Source of the DNA: Chitinophaga flava
GTDB taxonomy: Bacteria; Bacteroidota; Bacteroidia; Chitinophagales; Chitinophagaceae
Length of the DNA: 64,000 bases
Direction: 5' to 3'
Assembly: GCF_003308995.1 (NCBI RefSeq)
Contig: NZ_QFFJ01000001.1
Coordinates: forward strand, 930,001-994,000
The stretch's first letter is position 1; the number at the start of each line of letters is the position of its first letter. The notes beneath the pieces were generated by a model. That model ran no database searches. It saw only the letters and a list, made by a program, of their open reading frames with translations, and had not been told where the DNA came from. Positions 17,508-24,984 of the stretch are shown here, one piece after another. A program made the translations under genes and the position numbers.

Positions 17508-17948
17508 TTATTTGGTGTTGATAGTAGATTTATAGTTCGGTTTGGGCGGAAAACCGTTGAGATCCATTTCTCCCACCCATTTGAGAAAGTCGTACAACTC
17601 CTGCGCCTGCATTTCGTTGAAACCATAGGCCACCATTTTGCGGCCCCTCGGCGCCCATGGCATCTTTGAGCCCAGCACCACTTTAATATAGGCTTCTCCT
17701 CTGCGTTCAACCACTTTGGTTAGTTCAGGCGCATAGTAGCCACCCTCTCCCATAATAGTATGGCAGCCCATGCAGTTATTGGCTTCAAACAACCGCTTAC
17801 CTGCAATCACAGAAGGAGTCAGTTTTTCCTGATGCGTTCTATGAGGAATATCTTTGCTGAGTGTATGCCACGATAAGCCAATGAATATAAGGAACGTGAC
17901 GATCGTGCCGCCGAGGAAGAATATCCTGGCGCTACTCTTTGTAAGCAT
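17508..17948 (-). CDS. norC: Nitric oxide reductase subunit C (cytochrome c)
   Basis: The protein has 146 residues: an N-terminal membrane anchor (about residues 8-27) and one c-type haem site CMGCH (C59, C62, H63). The following GEGGYYAPELTKV and KMPWAPRGRKM blocks are typical of NorC. It transfers electrons to NorB and heads the long minus-strand unit. A degenerate copy of the local operator lies 73-86 bases before its start, and rrf2 is 105 bases upstream on the same strand. Confidence 0.95.
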   Translation of the reverse strand: MLTKSSARIFFLGGTIVTFLIFIGLSWHTLSKDIPHRTHQEKLTPSVIAGKRLFEANNCMGCHTIMGEGGYYAPELTKVVERRGEAYIKVVLGSKMPWAPRGRKMVAYGFNEMQAQELYDFLKWVGEMDLNGFPPKPNYKSTINTK

Positions 17949-18020
17949 ATCAGTAGGTTTTTATAGGTTATGAATACGACGGACCGACTATCTATAATTT
18001 CAATCTCCGGCTTAAATAAA

Positions 18021-18034
18021 AGACATTTTTATCC
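18021..18034. promoter_or_regulatory. Degenerate operator copy before norC
   Basis: AGACA-TTTT-TATCC differs from GGACA-N4-TGTCC by two bases and lies in the 105-base gap between rrf2 and norC. It is embedded in a second inverted repeat, ATAAAA-N5-TTTTAT (18016-18032). On the minus strand a TTG 19 bases upstream of TGTCTTTT could be a weak promoter overlapped by the site. Support comes mainly from its similarity to the two better copies. Confidence 0.4.
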
Positions 18035-18053
18035 TGTTTATAATCAAAAAAAA

Positions 18054-18488
18054 TCAGTTTTTTAATACAGCCAAATTCAATGCTACGTCCATGGTCAGCT
18101 CATTCACCATCGACTTGCAGAGCATGTGCACGATGTCTTGCTTGATCCATCTGAACTGGCGGTGTACAGGACAAGGGCGGCTTTCGGAGCATTCGCTCAG
18201 GCCTAGCATACAGTTTTCAATGAGGCCTCGCCCGTCAATCGCTACAACGATCTGCAACAGGTTAAGCGTGCTAAGCCTGTGCTCCTCAATAAAGAAACCG
18301 CCTTTGGCGCCTTTGACGGAACTGATGATCGCACAACGCACAAGTTGTTGCAGCACTTTTGCTGTAAATGCTTCCGGTGAACCGATGGCCTCTGCGATCT
18401 CCCGTACATTTGACATTCTGCCTTCCTTCGATTGCTGCGCAAGGAAGAGTGTTGCTTTAATTCCATATTTACAGGCTTTGGAAAGCAT
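18054..18488 (-). CDS. Rrf2-family regulator (NsrR/IscR-like)
   Basis: The 144-residue protein has an N-terminal winged helix (KACKYGIKATLFLA... EAFTAKVLQQLVRCAII, then the wing VKGAKGGFF). Three cysteines, C93, C100 and C106 in NCMLGLSECSESRPC, match the Fe-S ligand cluster of NsrR and IscR with slightly wider spacing (C-x6-C-x5-C). NsrR loses repression when NO destroys its cluster. The gene sits just upstream of norCB, and its own promoter carries the operator palindrome, which suggests autoregulation and control of the locus. Assignment as NsrR rather than another Rrf2 member is inference. Confidence 0.88.
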   Translation of the reverse strand: MLSKACKYGIKATLFLAQQSKEGRMSNVREIAEAIGSPEAFTAKVLQQLVRCAIISSVKGAKGGFFIEEHRLSTLNLLQIVVAIDGRGLIENCMLGLSECSESRPCPVHRQFRWIKQDIVHMLCKSMVNELTMDVALNLAVLKN

Positions 18489-18505
18489 CTTGCAGATTTA
18501 TGACA

Positions 18506-18535
18506 CAAAGATAATGGCTTTAAAATAACGGACAA
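18506..18535 (-). promoter_or_regulatory. Promoter of the rrf2 gene
   Basis: On the minus strand TTG (18533-18535) and TATCTTTG (18506-18513) are separated by exactly 19 bases, matching the Bacteroidota consensus TTG-N19-TAnnTTTG. The expected start of transcription is a few bases before the ATG region at 18488. Confidence 0.75.
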
Positions 18536-18543
18536 ATTTGTCT
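18530..18543. promoter_or_regulatory. Operator GGACA-N4-TGTCT at the rrf2 promoter
   Basis: GGACAAATTTGTCT contains the perfect palindrome GACAAATTTGTC and covers the -33 element. It is nearly identical to the site at 8453-8466, which points to one shared repressor and to autoregulation. Confidence 0.65.
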
Positions 18544-18769
18544 TCTATTTTATTTTATGATTTTTATCAGCAATCAAATCTGCCGCAGACTACATTACCA
18601 GGTCAAACATAAGGGGATGGAAATTTATTTTTGAGATCAATGATAACGAAACCTATTATTTAGTAAATGCTTTCATCATGAATACAAGGCGTGTCTCCCT
18701 TCACGAAGAGGATCAAAAATAATATCGCCGCTGCTGTTTTTCCCACCGTAAAAGCATTATCTTGTTACT

Positions 18770-19480
18770 ATGAATCCTGACTATGTCATACATCCACTTG
18801 GAGACAGTGCTGTTATCCTAAAATGGGAGCAGAGAATAAATACGGCGATACATCAGGAAGTAATGAAAACCTTTCATAGCCTCCGCTCCCGGTCATCTCC
18901 CTACATCCTTGATCTGATACCTGCATATGCCTCTTTAACCATAGTATATGATGCGGCGCAGCTCAGGTGCAGCGAGCGTATACCGGGATTGCAGTGGATA
19001 ACGGCCTATATCCGGGAGACAACAAAAACGCAGGAAGCCATCACCTTCCCTGCCCCCAGGGAGCTGCGAATTCCGGTATGTTATGATCCTTCATTGGGTT
19101 TGGATATAACAGAGATGGCCGCTTCCCGGAATGTAGCCATAGCGGATATCATCACCTGGCATTCACAAACAATATACACGGTATATCTGACAGGTTTCCT
19201 GCCGGGATTTCCTTATATGGGGGAAGTCTGCGCAGCGCTGGAAACCCCACGCAGACAACAACCACGGTTACAGGTGCCCGCCGGCAGCGTTGGAATTGCA
19301 GGCGTACAGACGGGCATCTATCCGCTCGCTTCCCCGGGAGGCTGGAATATAATCGGGCAAACACCGCTGCGGATGTTTGATCCCGCCAATGCCGACCCTT
19401 GTTATTGCCGGCCCGGAGACCGCGTACAGTTTATACCAGTTACACTGGAAGTTTTCAGACAGATACAACAGGAGCAATGA
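18770..19480 (+). CDS. pxpB: 5-oxoprolinase subunit PxpB (KipI-like)
   Basis: The 236-residue protein is of the KipI/PxpB family. Blocks are the N-terminal PLGDSAVILKWEQRIN, the middle TVYLTGFLPGFPYMGEV, and VPAGSVGIAGVQTGIYPLASPGGWNIIGQTP close to the C-terminus. PxpA, B and C together cleave 5-oxoproline to glutamate with ATP. It starts the operon and overlaps pxpC by an ATGA. The 281-base divergent region upstream has a possible -7 element TATTTTTG at 18626-18633 without a clear -33 partner. Confidence 0.93.
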   Translation: MNPDYVIHPLGDSAVILKWEQRINTAIHQEVMKTFHSLRSRSSPYILDLIPAYASLTIVYDAAQLRCSERIPGLQWITAYIRETTKTQEAITFPAPRELRIPVCYDPSLGLDITEMAASRNVAIADIITWHSQTIYTVYLTGFLPGFPYMGEVCAALETPRRQQPRLQVPAGSVGIAGVQTGIYPLASPGGWNIIGQTPLRMFDPANADPCYCRPGDRVQFIPVTLEVFRQIQQEQ

Positions 19481-20469
19481 GCATAGTAGTATTACAACAG
19501 GGTATAATGGATACTATACAGGACAAAGGCAGATATGGTTTCCAACACCTTGGGATCAATCCTGGCGGAGCAATGGATCGTATAGCCATGGCCGTAGCCA
19601 ACGCTCTCACCGGCAACCCGGCTGGTGAAGCGCTGTTGGAATTACATTTCCCCGCAGGCAAATACCTCTTTGAAGTACCCGCCCTGATTGCCTTATCAGG
19701 AGCCGATTTCGGCGCTACTATCGACGGCCTGGCCGTACCGCTACACAAACCACTATATGTTCGTGCAGGTGCTACGCTTGCTTTTGAAAAACTACGGGCC
19801 GGAGCACGTTGTTACCTGGCTGTCCGCCATGGGTTTTCCCTGACACCATGGTTAGGCAGCTGCAGCACGCATCTTAAAGTGGCGCAGGGTGGCTTTAAAG
19901 GCAGGGCCCTCCGGAAAGGAGATAAACTACCCCTCCATAAATCAACACAGCTTATCAGTGACAGGCATCCGGAAATATTCCCATGGACAGCAGCCACTGA
20001 TCACCTGTATAATAAACAAGACACTATCCGCATCTTACCTGGCGCCTGCTGGGATATGCTGGACGCTCCCTCACAACAACAACTCATAACCGGCAGTTTC
20101 CGGATAGGCCAACATAGTGACCGTATGGGATTCCGGCTGAGTGGCGCACCACTGCATACCCATAAAAAAGAGGAACAGTTGTCTGCCGGCATATGCAAAG
20201 GAGCCATACAGCTCCTCCCCGACGGTCAGCTGATCATACTGATGGCTGATCATCAGACCACCGGCGGTTATCCGGTAGCAGCACATATCATTACCGCCGA
20301 TATGCCGGCGCTGGCTCAATATCAGCCGGGGCAATCATTGCAGTTCAGTATCATCAGCAGGGAAGCTGCAGAAGAAGCGTTATGGCAACAGGAAAAAGCG
20401 ATACGCTACCTGTGGCATGCAAGTCAGTTACATTTGGAAAAATGGTTATTACCATATGAATTATATTGA
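19477..20469 (+). CDS. pxpC: 5-oxoprolinase subunit PxpC (biotin-dependent carboxyltransferase fold)
   Basis: The ATG at 19477 overlaps the pxpB stop and is preceded by GGAG; this gives 330 residues. Family blocks are GIMDTIQDKGRYGFQHLGI, PGGAMD, LALSGADFGATIDG-like strands, SDRMGFRLSG and the C-terminal LMADHQTTGGYPVAAHII. This is the KipA/PxpC partner of PxpB, which activates 5-oxoproline for the PxpA hydrolase. It overlaps pxpA by 14 bases. Confidence 0.93.
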   Translation: MSIVVLQQGIMDTIQDKGRYGFQHLGINPGGAMDRIAMAVANALTGNPAGEALLELHFPAGKYLFEVPALIALSGADFGATIDGLAVPLHKPLYVRAGATLAFEKLRAGARCYLAVRHGFSLTPWLGSCSTHLKVAQGGFKGRALRKGDKLPLHKSTQLISDRHPEIFPWTAATDHLYNKQDTIRILPGACWDMLDAPSQQQLITGSFRIGQHSDRMGFRLSGAPLHTHKKEEQLSAGICKGAIQLLPDGQLIILMADHQTTGGYPVAAHIITADMPALAQYQPGQSLQFSIISREAAEEALWQQEKAIRYLWHASQLHLEKWLLPYELY

Positions 20470-21196
20470 TCTTAATTGTGACATGGGCGAAGGACTGGAC
20501 AATGACGCAGCTATCATGCCCTTTATCTCCAGTGCCAACATTGCCTGTGGTTATCACGCCGGCAATGCAGACACCATGAAAAAAACCGTGCTGCTGGCAA
20601 CGGAACATAAAGTAGCCATAGGAGCGCATCCCGGATTTGCAGACCGGGAGAACTTCGGACGCAGGGAACAACAACTCACAGATGCCGCGCTTTATGACCT
20701 GGTGTGTACTCAGATACATGCCCTGCAGATGATCTGCCGCGCCCATGGTGTGCCCCTGCATCATGTAAAGCCACATGGCGCACTGTATAATATGGCCGCC
20801 CGTATACCAGCGATGGCACAAATCATTGCAAAAGCAGTAAAGGATGTCGATAACCGTTTATGCCTTTTCGGACTGAGTAATAGTTTATTAATCAGTGCAG
20901 CGGCAGCAGCCGGCCTGAAGACCGCCAGCGAAGTATTTGCCGACAGAACTTACCAGGATGACGGTTCGCTGACAGCCCGCTCACAACCGGGCGCTATGAT
21001 TGAAAATGAAACGCTGGCAGTTAAACAGGTATTACAGATGGTCACCCGGCAGGAGGTGACTGCACAGTCCGGGAAAATTGTTCCGCTGAAAGCAGAAACT
21101 ATCTGCATACACGGAGATGGTGCGCATGCGCTGGAATATGCCCGCGCCATACATACAGCCTTACTTCATCATCATTTAACTATCCAACATCCGTGA
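20456..21196 (+). CDS. pxpA: 5-oxoprolinase subunit PxpA (LamB/YcsF family)
   Basis: The ATG at 20456 begins MNYIDLNCDMGEG, the family's N-terminal metal or active-site signature, giving 246 residues. Other conserved blocks are SANIACGYHAGNADTM, GAHPGFADRENFGRR, VKPHGALYN and EVFADRTYQDDGSL. It is the hydrolytic subunit of the ATP-dependent 5-oxoprolinase. A GTGA overlap couples it to the transporter gene that follows. Confidence 0.95.
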   Translation: MNYIDLNCDMGEGLDNDAAIMPFISSANIACGYHAGNADTMKKTVLLATEHKVAIGAHPGFADRENFGRREQQLTDAALYDLVCTQIHALQMICRAHGVPLHHVKPHGALYNMAARIPAMAQIIAKAVKDVDNRLCLFGLSNSLLISAAAAAGLKTASEVFADRTYQDDGSLTARSQPGAMIENETLAVKQVLQMVTRQEVTAQSGKIVPLKAETICIHGDGAHALEYARAIHTALLHHHLTIQHP

Positions 21197-22368
21197 GTAA
21201 ACAAAAATCTTCCGCCATCATGGGCGCCGCTTTCCTGATGGCTACCTCTGCTATCGGGCCGGGCTTTCTGACGCAAACGACTGTTTTCACGTGGCAGCTG
21301 GGCGCTGCATTCGGCTTTGTAGTGCTGATATCCATCTTACTGGATATCGGCGCACAACTCAATATATGGCGGGTACTGGCTATCACTGAACGCCGTGCGC
21401 AGGACCTCGCCAATGATCTGTTGCCTGGACTGGGCTACCTGCTGACCGCATTGGTAGTACTTGGCGGACTGGCTTTCAACATCGGAAATATAGCGGGATG
21501 CGGACTTGGTATACAGGTGATCACAGGAATGGATACAATTTATGGTGCGTTACTCAGCTGTGGTATTGCATTATTCGTTTTCTGGATAAAAGAGATGGGG
21601 TATATGCTTGATCAGTTTACCCGCTGGCTGGGGCTGTTGATGGTATTGCTGACCATCTACATCGCTGTCAGCTCCCAACCCCCACTCGGAGAAGCCATCC
21701 GGCAGACCGTCTGGCCTTCCGTTATCGATACCAAAGCGATCATTACGCTGGTAGGCGGAACCGTTGGTGGATACATCAGCTTTGCCGGCGCACACCGGCT
21801 GCTGGATGCAGGCATCGTTGGAGCCGGACAACTAAAGCTGGTCAACAAGAGCGCCGTCAGCGGTATCATTATCACCGGTATTATGCGTACTGTGCTATTC
21901 CTTGCCACCTTGGGTGTAGTGGCCAAAGGCATTACACTGGACAGCAGCAATCCACCGGCTTCGGTATTCCGCATAGTGGCCGGTATGGCAGGCTATCGGT
22001 TTTTCGGAGTAGTGATGTGGAGCGCAGCTATTACTTCTGTTGTAGGCGCCGCTTATACCTCCGTATCTTTTCTTAAAACATTTCATCCACTGATACGAGT
22101 ATATGAACGTTGGATAATATCTTTCTTTATTATCTTCTCTACCATCTTCTTTATTTTCGTTGGAAACCCGGTACAGCTCTTAATTACAGCCGGCGCATTA
22201 AATGGTCTTATCTTACCGGTAGCGTTGGCCGTCATATTGATAGCAGCTGCAAAAAAGAAACTGATGGGTACCTACCGGTATCCGGTATGGATGCAGGTGG
22301 CAGGTTGGTGCGTGGTTCTCATTATGGGATGGCTAAGTGTTGTTACATTGATAAAGTGGATAAAGTAA
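21193..22368 (+). CDS. Nramp-fold transporter of the 5-oxoproline operon (YcsG-like)
   Basis: The 391-residue membrane protein has about eleven helices and starts with GTG overlapping the pxpA stop. The overall sequence follows the Nramp fold, but the first-helix metal signature DPGN is replaced (AIGPGFLTQ). The sixth-helix MPH motif is replaced as well (GGTVGGYISFAGAHR). Bacillus subtilis carries a comparable gene, ycsG, between ycsF and kipI homologues. The loss of metal ligands together with the operon argues for transport of 5-oxoproline or another organic solute rather than Mn or Fe. That substrate is inference. Confidence 0.8.
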   Translation: MSKQKSSAIMGAAFLMATSAIGPGFLTQTTVFTWQLGAAFGFVVLISILLDIGAQLNIWRVLAITERRAQDLANDLLPGLGYLLTALVVLGGLAFNIGNIAGCGLGIQVITGMDTIYGALLSCGIALFVFWIKEMGYMLDQFTRWLGLLMVLLTIYIAVSSQPPLGEAIRQTVWPSVIDTKAIITLVGGTVGGYISFAGAHRLLDAGIVGAGQLKLVNKSAVSGIIITGIMRTVLFLATLGVVAKGITLDSSNPPASVFRIVAGMAGYRFFGVVMWSAAITSVVGAAYTSVSFLKTFHPLIRVYERWIISFFIIFSTIFFIFVGNPVQLLITAGALNGLILPVALAVILIAAAKKKLMGTYRYPVWMQVAGWCVVLIMGWLSVVTLIKWIK

Positions 22369-22527
22369 TAACGACATAAGGAAAATTACCGCACTAAATG
22401 AACTAACCAGAAAACCGGACCAGCATCATTCATTCGCCAATCTGAAAAGGCTCAATGCGTCCATCAGTTTATCTCTGGAACAACGCTACGAACAAACCTG
22501 GTCTGGTGGTATCGCTGTTTGTGCGTT

Positions 22528-23412
22528 TTATTTTTCCAGAAAAGACAACACACTATTTATAAGCGCCACCCTTTTGTTGGTAAACGGATGATCCGTTTGC
22601 CAAACTTCATATTTGAAATATGATTTGTTAGCGGATTTTAACGTATTAGCCAGTGCACTATTCCGGGTATGCTCATCAAGCATCACGATCTGTTTGTTTG
22701 CCAACGCTCCTGCATCTTTAGTCAAATCAAAATAATCCGGTTCTTTTAGCACCGGCATAAAAAGATCATGAATGGAAGAATTTAAAACGAAATATCTTCC
22801 GCCAAAATCCGGACCGCTGGCCAGCGCGATCATTTCTTTTTCAGTCATCACTTTTTTGAAATCATTATGAATATCCCAGGTCGATAAGGCAAATCCTTTT
22901 TTTATTCCGGGCAACTGTTCCAATGCCTTCAGACATACCCAACCACCCATGCTATGCCCAAACAACACGATGTTCGATGTGTCGATCTTTAAAGAATCTG
23001 CGTATTTTTTACAAAAGCTCACCACATTGACCACATCTTCAACACATTGTTTAAAAGCAAATTTACCCTGGCTACCCCATGAACCACGGTAATCAAAATA
23101 AATGACATTCCAGCCGTGCGCCCTGACTACCTGTGCCAGATCGAGATTGCGCTCATTTCCGGGGTAGCCATGTAAAAGCAGTAGTGTAGGGTGTTTGGAT
23201 GGCCCATTTGCCCGGTATATAAACCCGGCCAAAAGCGCATTATCTGAAGGAATAAATAATTCGGTCATTCCTGCGGGGGAATTACTATCCCAGACAATGT
23301 CCCTGATGACAATAGAATCGGTCTGTGCACTGGCGGGTGTTGAACCGAAAAGGATCGCAAAAACAAACAGCAGCAAAGCTGGCAGTGGATTTTTTTGGGG
23401 AAGAAGCGGCAT
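22528..23412 (-). CDS. Exported alpha/beta hydrolase
   Basis: The 294-residue protein has an N-terminal signal peptide ending near STPASAQ. The nucleophile elbow is GHSMGG with S154. The oxyanion region is LLLHGYPGNERN, and the final histidine is probably in TDHPF. It resembles serine esterase/peptidase-type hydrolases (prolyl-oligopeptidase-like or acyl esterase). The substrate is unknown. An unusual nested inverted repeat lies 31-77 bases upstream of the start. Confidence 0.8.
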   Translation of the reverse strand: MPLLPQKNPLPALLLFVFAILFGSTPASAQTDSIVIRDIVWDSNSPAGMTELFIPSDNALLAGFIYRANGPSKHPTLLLLHGYPGNERNLDLAQVVRAHGWNVIYFDYRGSWGSQGKFAFKQCVEDVVNVVSFCKKYADSLKIDTSNIVLFGHSMGGWVCLKALEQLPGIKKGFALSTWDIHNDFKKVMTEKEMIALASGPDFGGRYFVLNSSIHDLFMPVLKEPDYFDLTKDAGALANKQIVMLDEHTRNSALANTLKSANKSYFKYEVWQTDHPFTNKRVALINSVLSFLEK

Positions 23413-23443
23413 ACAAGTTGTTTAAATGTCTGAATACCTAAAT

Positions 23444-23489
23444 GTACAATTTGCCAGAGAATTTCTCTGAAAACATTCAAAAATTGTAC
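23444..23489. promoter_or_regulatory. Nested inverted repeats upstream of the hydrolase gene
   Basis: Outer arms GTACAATTT (23444-23452) and AAATTGTAC (23481-23489) enclose an inner palindrome CAGAGAA-T-TTCTCTG (23455-23469). Both arm pairs are perfect. The element lies in the leader or promoter of the hydrolase gene on the minus strand. It could be an operator or an RNA structure, and nothing in the sequence decides between them. Confidence 0.45.
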
Positions 23490-23541
23490 GGTAAGGATAA
23501 CCAAACACAAACGTTGCAGCGCTTTAAAGTATTTCTAATTT

Positions 23542-23814
23542 TTACTCCGCAGTTGTAGGATCAATAACGGTAGCTACTTCACTGATAACATTAGCTGGGA
23601 ATCCCCCTTGTTTTGCATGTTCACGGATCATTTCTTCATTAGGTGCGATATAAACACAGTAAATCTTATCGGCTGTCACATAACTATGTACCCATTGAAT
23701 TTGTGGTCCCATATTGCTTAGGACGCTACAGGAAGTTTGTGAGATTACCTTCAATTGCTCTGCTGACAATTTACCTGCACCTGGGATTTCGCGTTCGATA
23801 ACATACTTAGGCAT
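23542..23814 (-). CDS. DUF4242 domain protein
   Basis: This is a 90-residue protein starting MPKYVIEREIPGAGKLSAEQL. It has the short alpha/beta layout of DUF4242 proteins: one central WVHSYVTADKIYCVYIAPNEEMIREHAKQGGFP block and a C-terminal strand. Some relatives bind nickel, but no metal site is certain here. It stands alone between the hydrolase promoter and an AT-rich spacer, and no operon partner is evident. Confidence 0.75.
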   Translation of the reverse strand: MPKYVIEREIPGAGKLSAEQLKVISQTSCSVLSNMGPQIQWVHSYVTADKIYCVYIAPNEEMIREHAKQGGFPANVISEVATVIDPTTAE

Positions 23815-23964
23815 AATTTTAAGTTTTTAATTTTAATCTTATAAAAATTACGTCCAGCTCGTTGTCGGGGCTTTTTACGGATTCTGGCGTTTTACGGGAA
23901 GCCAGGAAGTAGTAGAAAATGTGCATCCCAAATATAAGCAATTACTTCAAAAGACCCTCCGGGT

Positions 23965-24189
23965 TTGTCACAAGAAAATAAGCCACTACTGGGTTTCAGG
24001 TACCTAATAACGATTTATTCCTATGGAAAACTTATTTTCATATATCTGATTTTGAATATTATCCTTATCAACCAATTTATGTTGTATGCAGAAAATCCCT
24101 CTCTCCCAAAACTTATCACCTGCGCACTGGCAGGGTTGGTAATCGGTGCATCTACATTACGTATATGCGTTACATTTATAAGAGCATAG
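23965..24189 (+). CDS. Small hypothetical membrane protein
   Basis: The 74-residue frame starts with TTG and has two predicted membrane helices (residues about 22-40 and 50-68). I recognise no family. The non-ATG start and the AT-rich surroundings make it doubtful. A second small membrane frame begins six bases after its stop, so the two may be remnants of one larger gene. Confidence 0.3.
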   Translation: MSQENKPLLGFRYLITIYSYGKLIFIYLILNIILINQFMLYAENPSLPKLITCALAGLVIGASTLRICVTFIRA

Positions 24190-24195
24190 CTCCCT

Positions 24196-24375
24196 ATGGG
24201 GATTATCACTATCGTCCCCTTCGTCCTGTTGGTTAGTGCTATTATTTATGCTGTGGTCTGGGCCATCAGGAAAACTAACAATCCGGCTACCCTGGCTTTC
24301 TGGCAAGGGCTTTTACGTTATGGCGTAACATGTGACCTGGCCACATTTGCGATGAGTATAGGGACTGAAATTTAG
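24196..24375 (+). pseudogene. Possible N-terminal remnant of a larger membrane protein
   Basis: An ATG at 24196 opens a 59-codon frame with one N-terminal membrane helix (TIVPFVLLVSAIIYAVVWAI) followed by FWQGLLRYGVTCDLATFAM. It stops with TAG at 24373. The second half reads like the start of a longer multi-spanning membrane protein rather than a complete small one. The frame may be a truncated remnant, but I cannot name the parent family with certainty. Confidence 0.3.
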
Positions 24376-24504
24376 CATTTTTTATATGTGATCATATTTG
24401 TTATATTTATGACAATGACGTTAGACCTAAATTAATCCATGAATAGCAATTGCTTCTCGTGGCAGGGCAAATTGCCCATAACTAATAATTAATAATCACT
24501 ACTT

Positions 24505-24870
24505 ATGTCTTTTCTTGCCTATTTACTATCTGTACTTGTATTCTTTATTGGCGGAGTAATTGGCTACAATGTGTCCAAATTCTCTTTGATTGGATTACTT
24601 ATAGTCCCTTTCAGTCATCGGGTTAAACAAGGAATTGAGAAGTGGAGTTTTTTTCTGGGGAATTGTTGTTGGGTTCTTGTTGGCTATTGGTTAGCCCAAT
24701 ATATTTTTACCAAAATGGTAGGTACTCAACCACATTTTTTACTACTTATATTTCTGACTTGCCTCAAAGTTTGGGTCGTTACCGCGAATCCTGATAAAAC
24801 ACGCAGGTTAATTGATGGTGCTGGAGGTATCTTCGGTGGAATACTATCTTATGCTTTTTTTATGATTTGA
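24505..24870 (+). CDS. Hypothetical membrane protein
   Basis: The protein has 121 residues with a clear ATG and about four hydrophobic segments (residues 3-22, 26-36, 48-70, 80-95, and a glycine-rich end GGIFGGILSYAFF). It has no recognisable domain. It is followed after about 70 bases by a strong bidirectional hairpin shared with the convergent gene at 24985, which supports it as a real transcribed unit. Confidence 0.5.
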   Translation: MSFLAYLLSVLVFFIGGVIGYNVSKFSLIGLLIVPFSHRVKQGIEKWSFFLGNCCWVLVGYWLAQYIFTKMVGTQPHFLLLIFLTCLKVWVVTANPDKTRRLIDGAGGIFGGILSYAFFMI

Positions 24871-24943
24871 GTATATACTTTTCGTTTTCCAGTACCTATT
24901 ACCCAAAGTAATCAGAAGAAAGATCACTTCATGTGAAACGGTT

Positions 24944-24978
24944 AACCAGGGCCGTCTCAAAAAGAGTCGGCCCTGGTT
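24944..24978. terminator. Bidirectional intrinsic terminator
   Basis: AACCAGGGCCG (24944-24954) pairs perfectly with CGGCCCTGGTT (24968-24978). The stem is extended inwards by CTC/GAG after one T-T mismatch, with an A5 loop. A T-rich tract follows on the plus strand. It separates two convergent genes. Confidence 0.85.
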
Positions 24979-24984
24979 TTCTTT

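Noticed and set aside
18582..18595. TTATC-AGCA-ATCAA upstream of rrf2 as an FNR box.
   Set aside because: Only the right half site fits TTGAT-N4-ATCAA; three of five bases differ in the left half.
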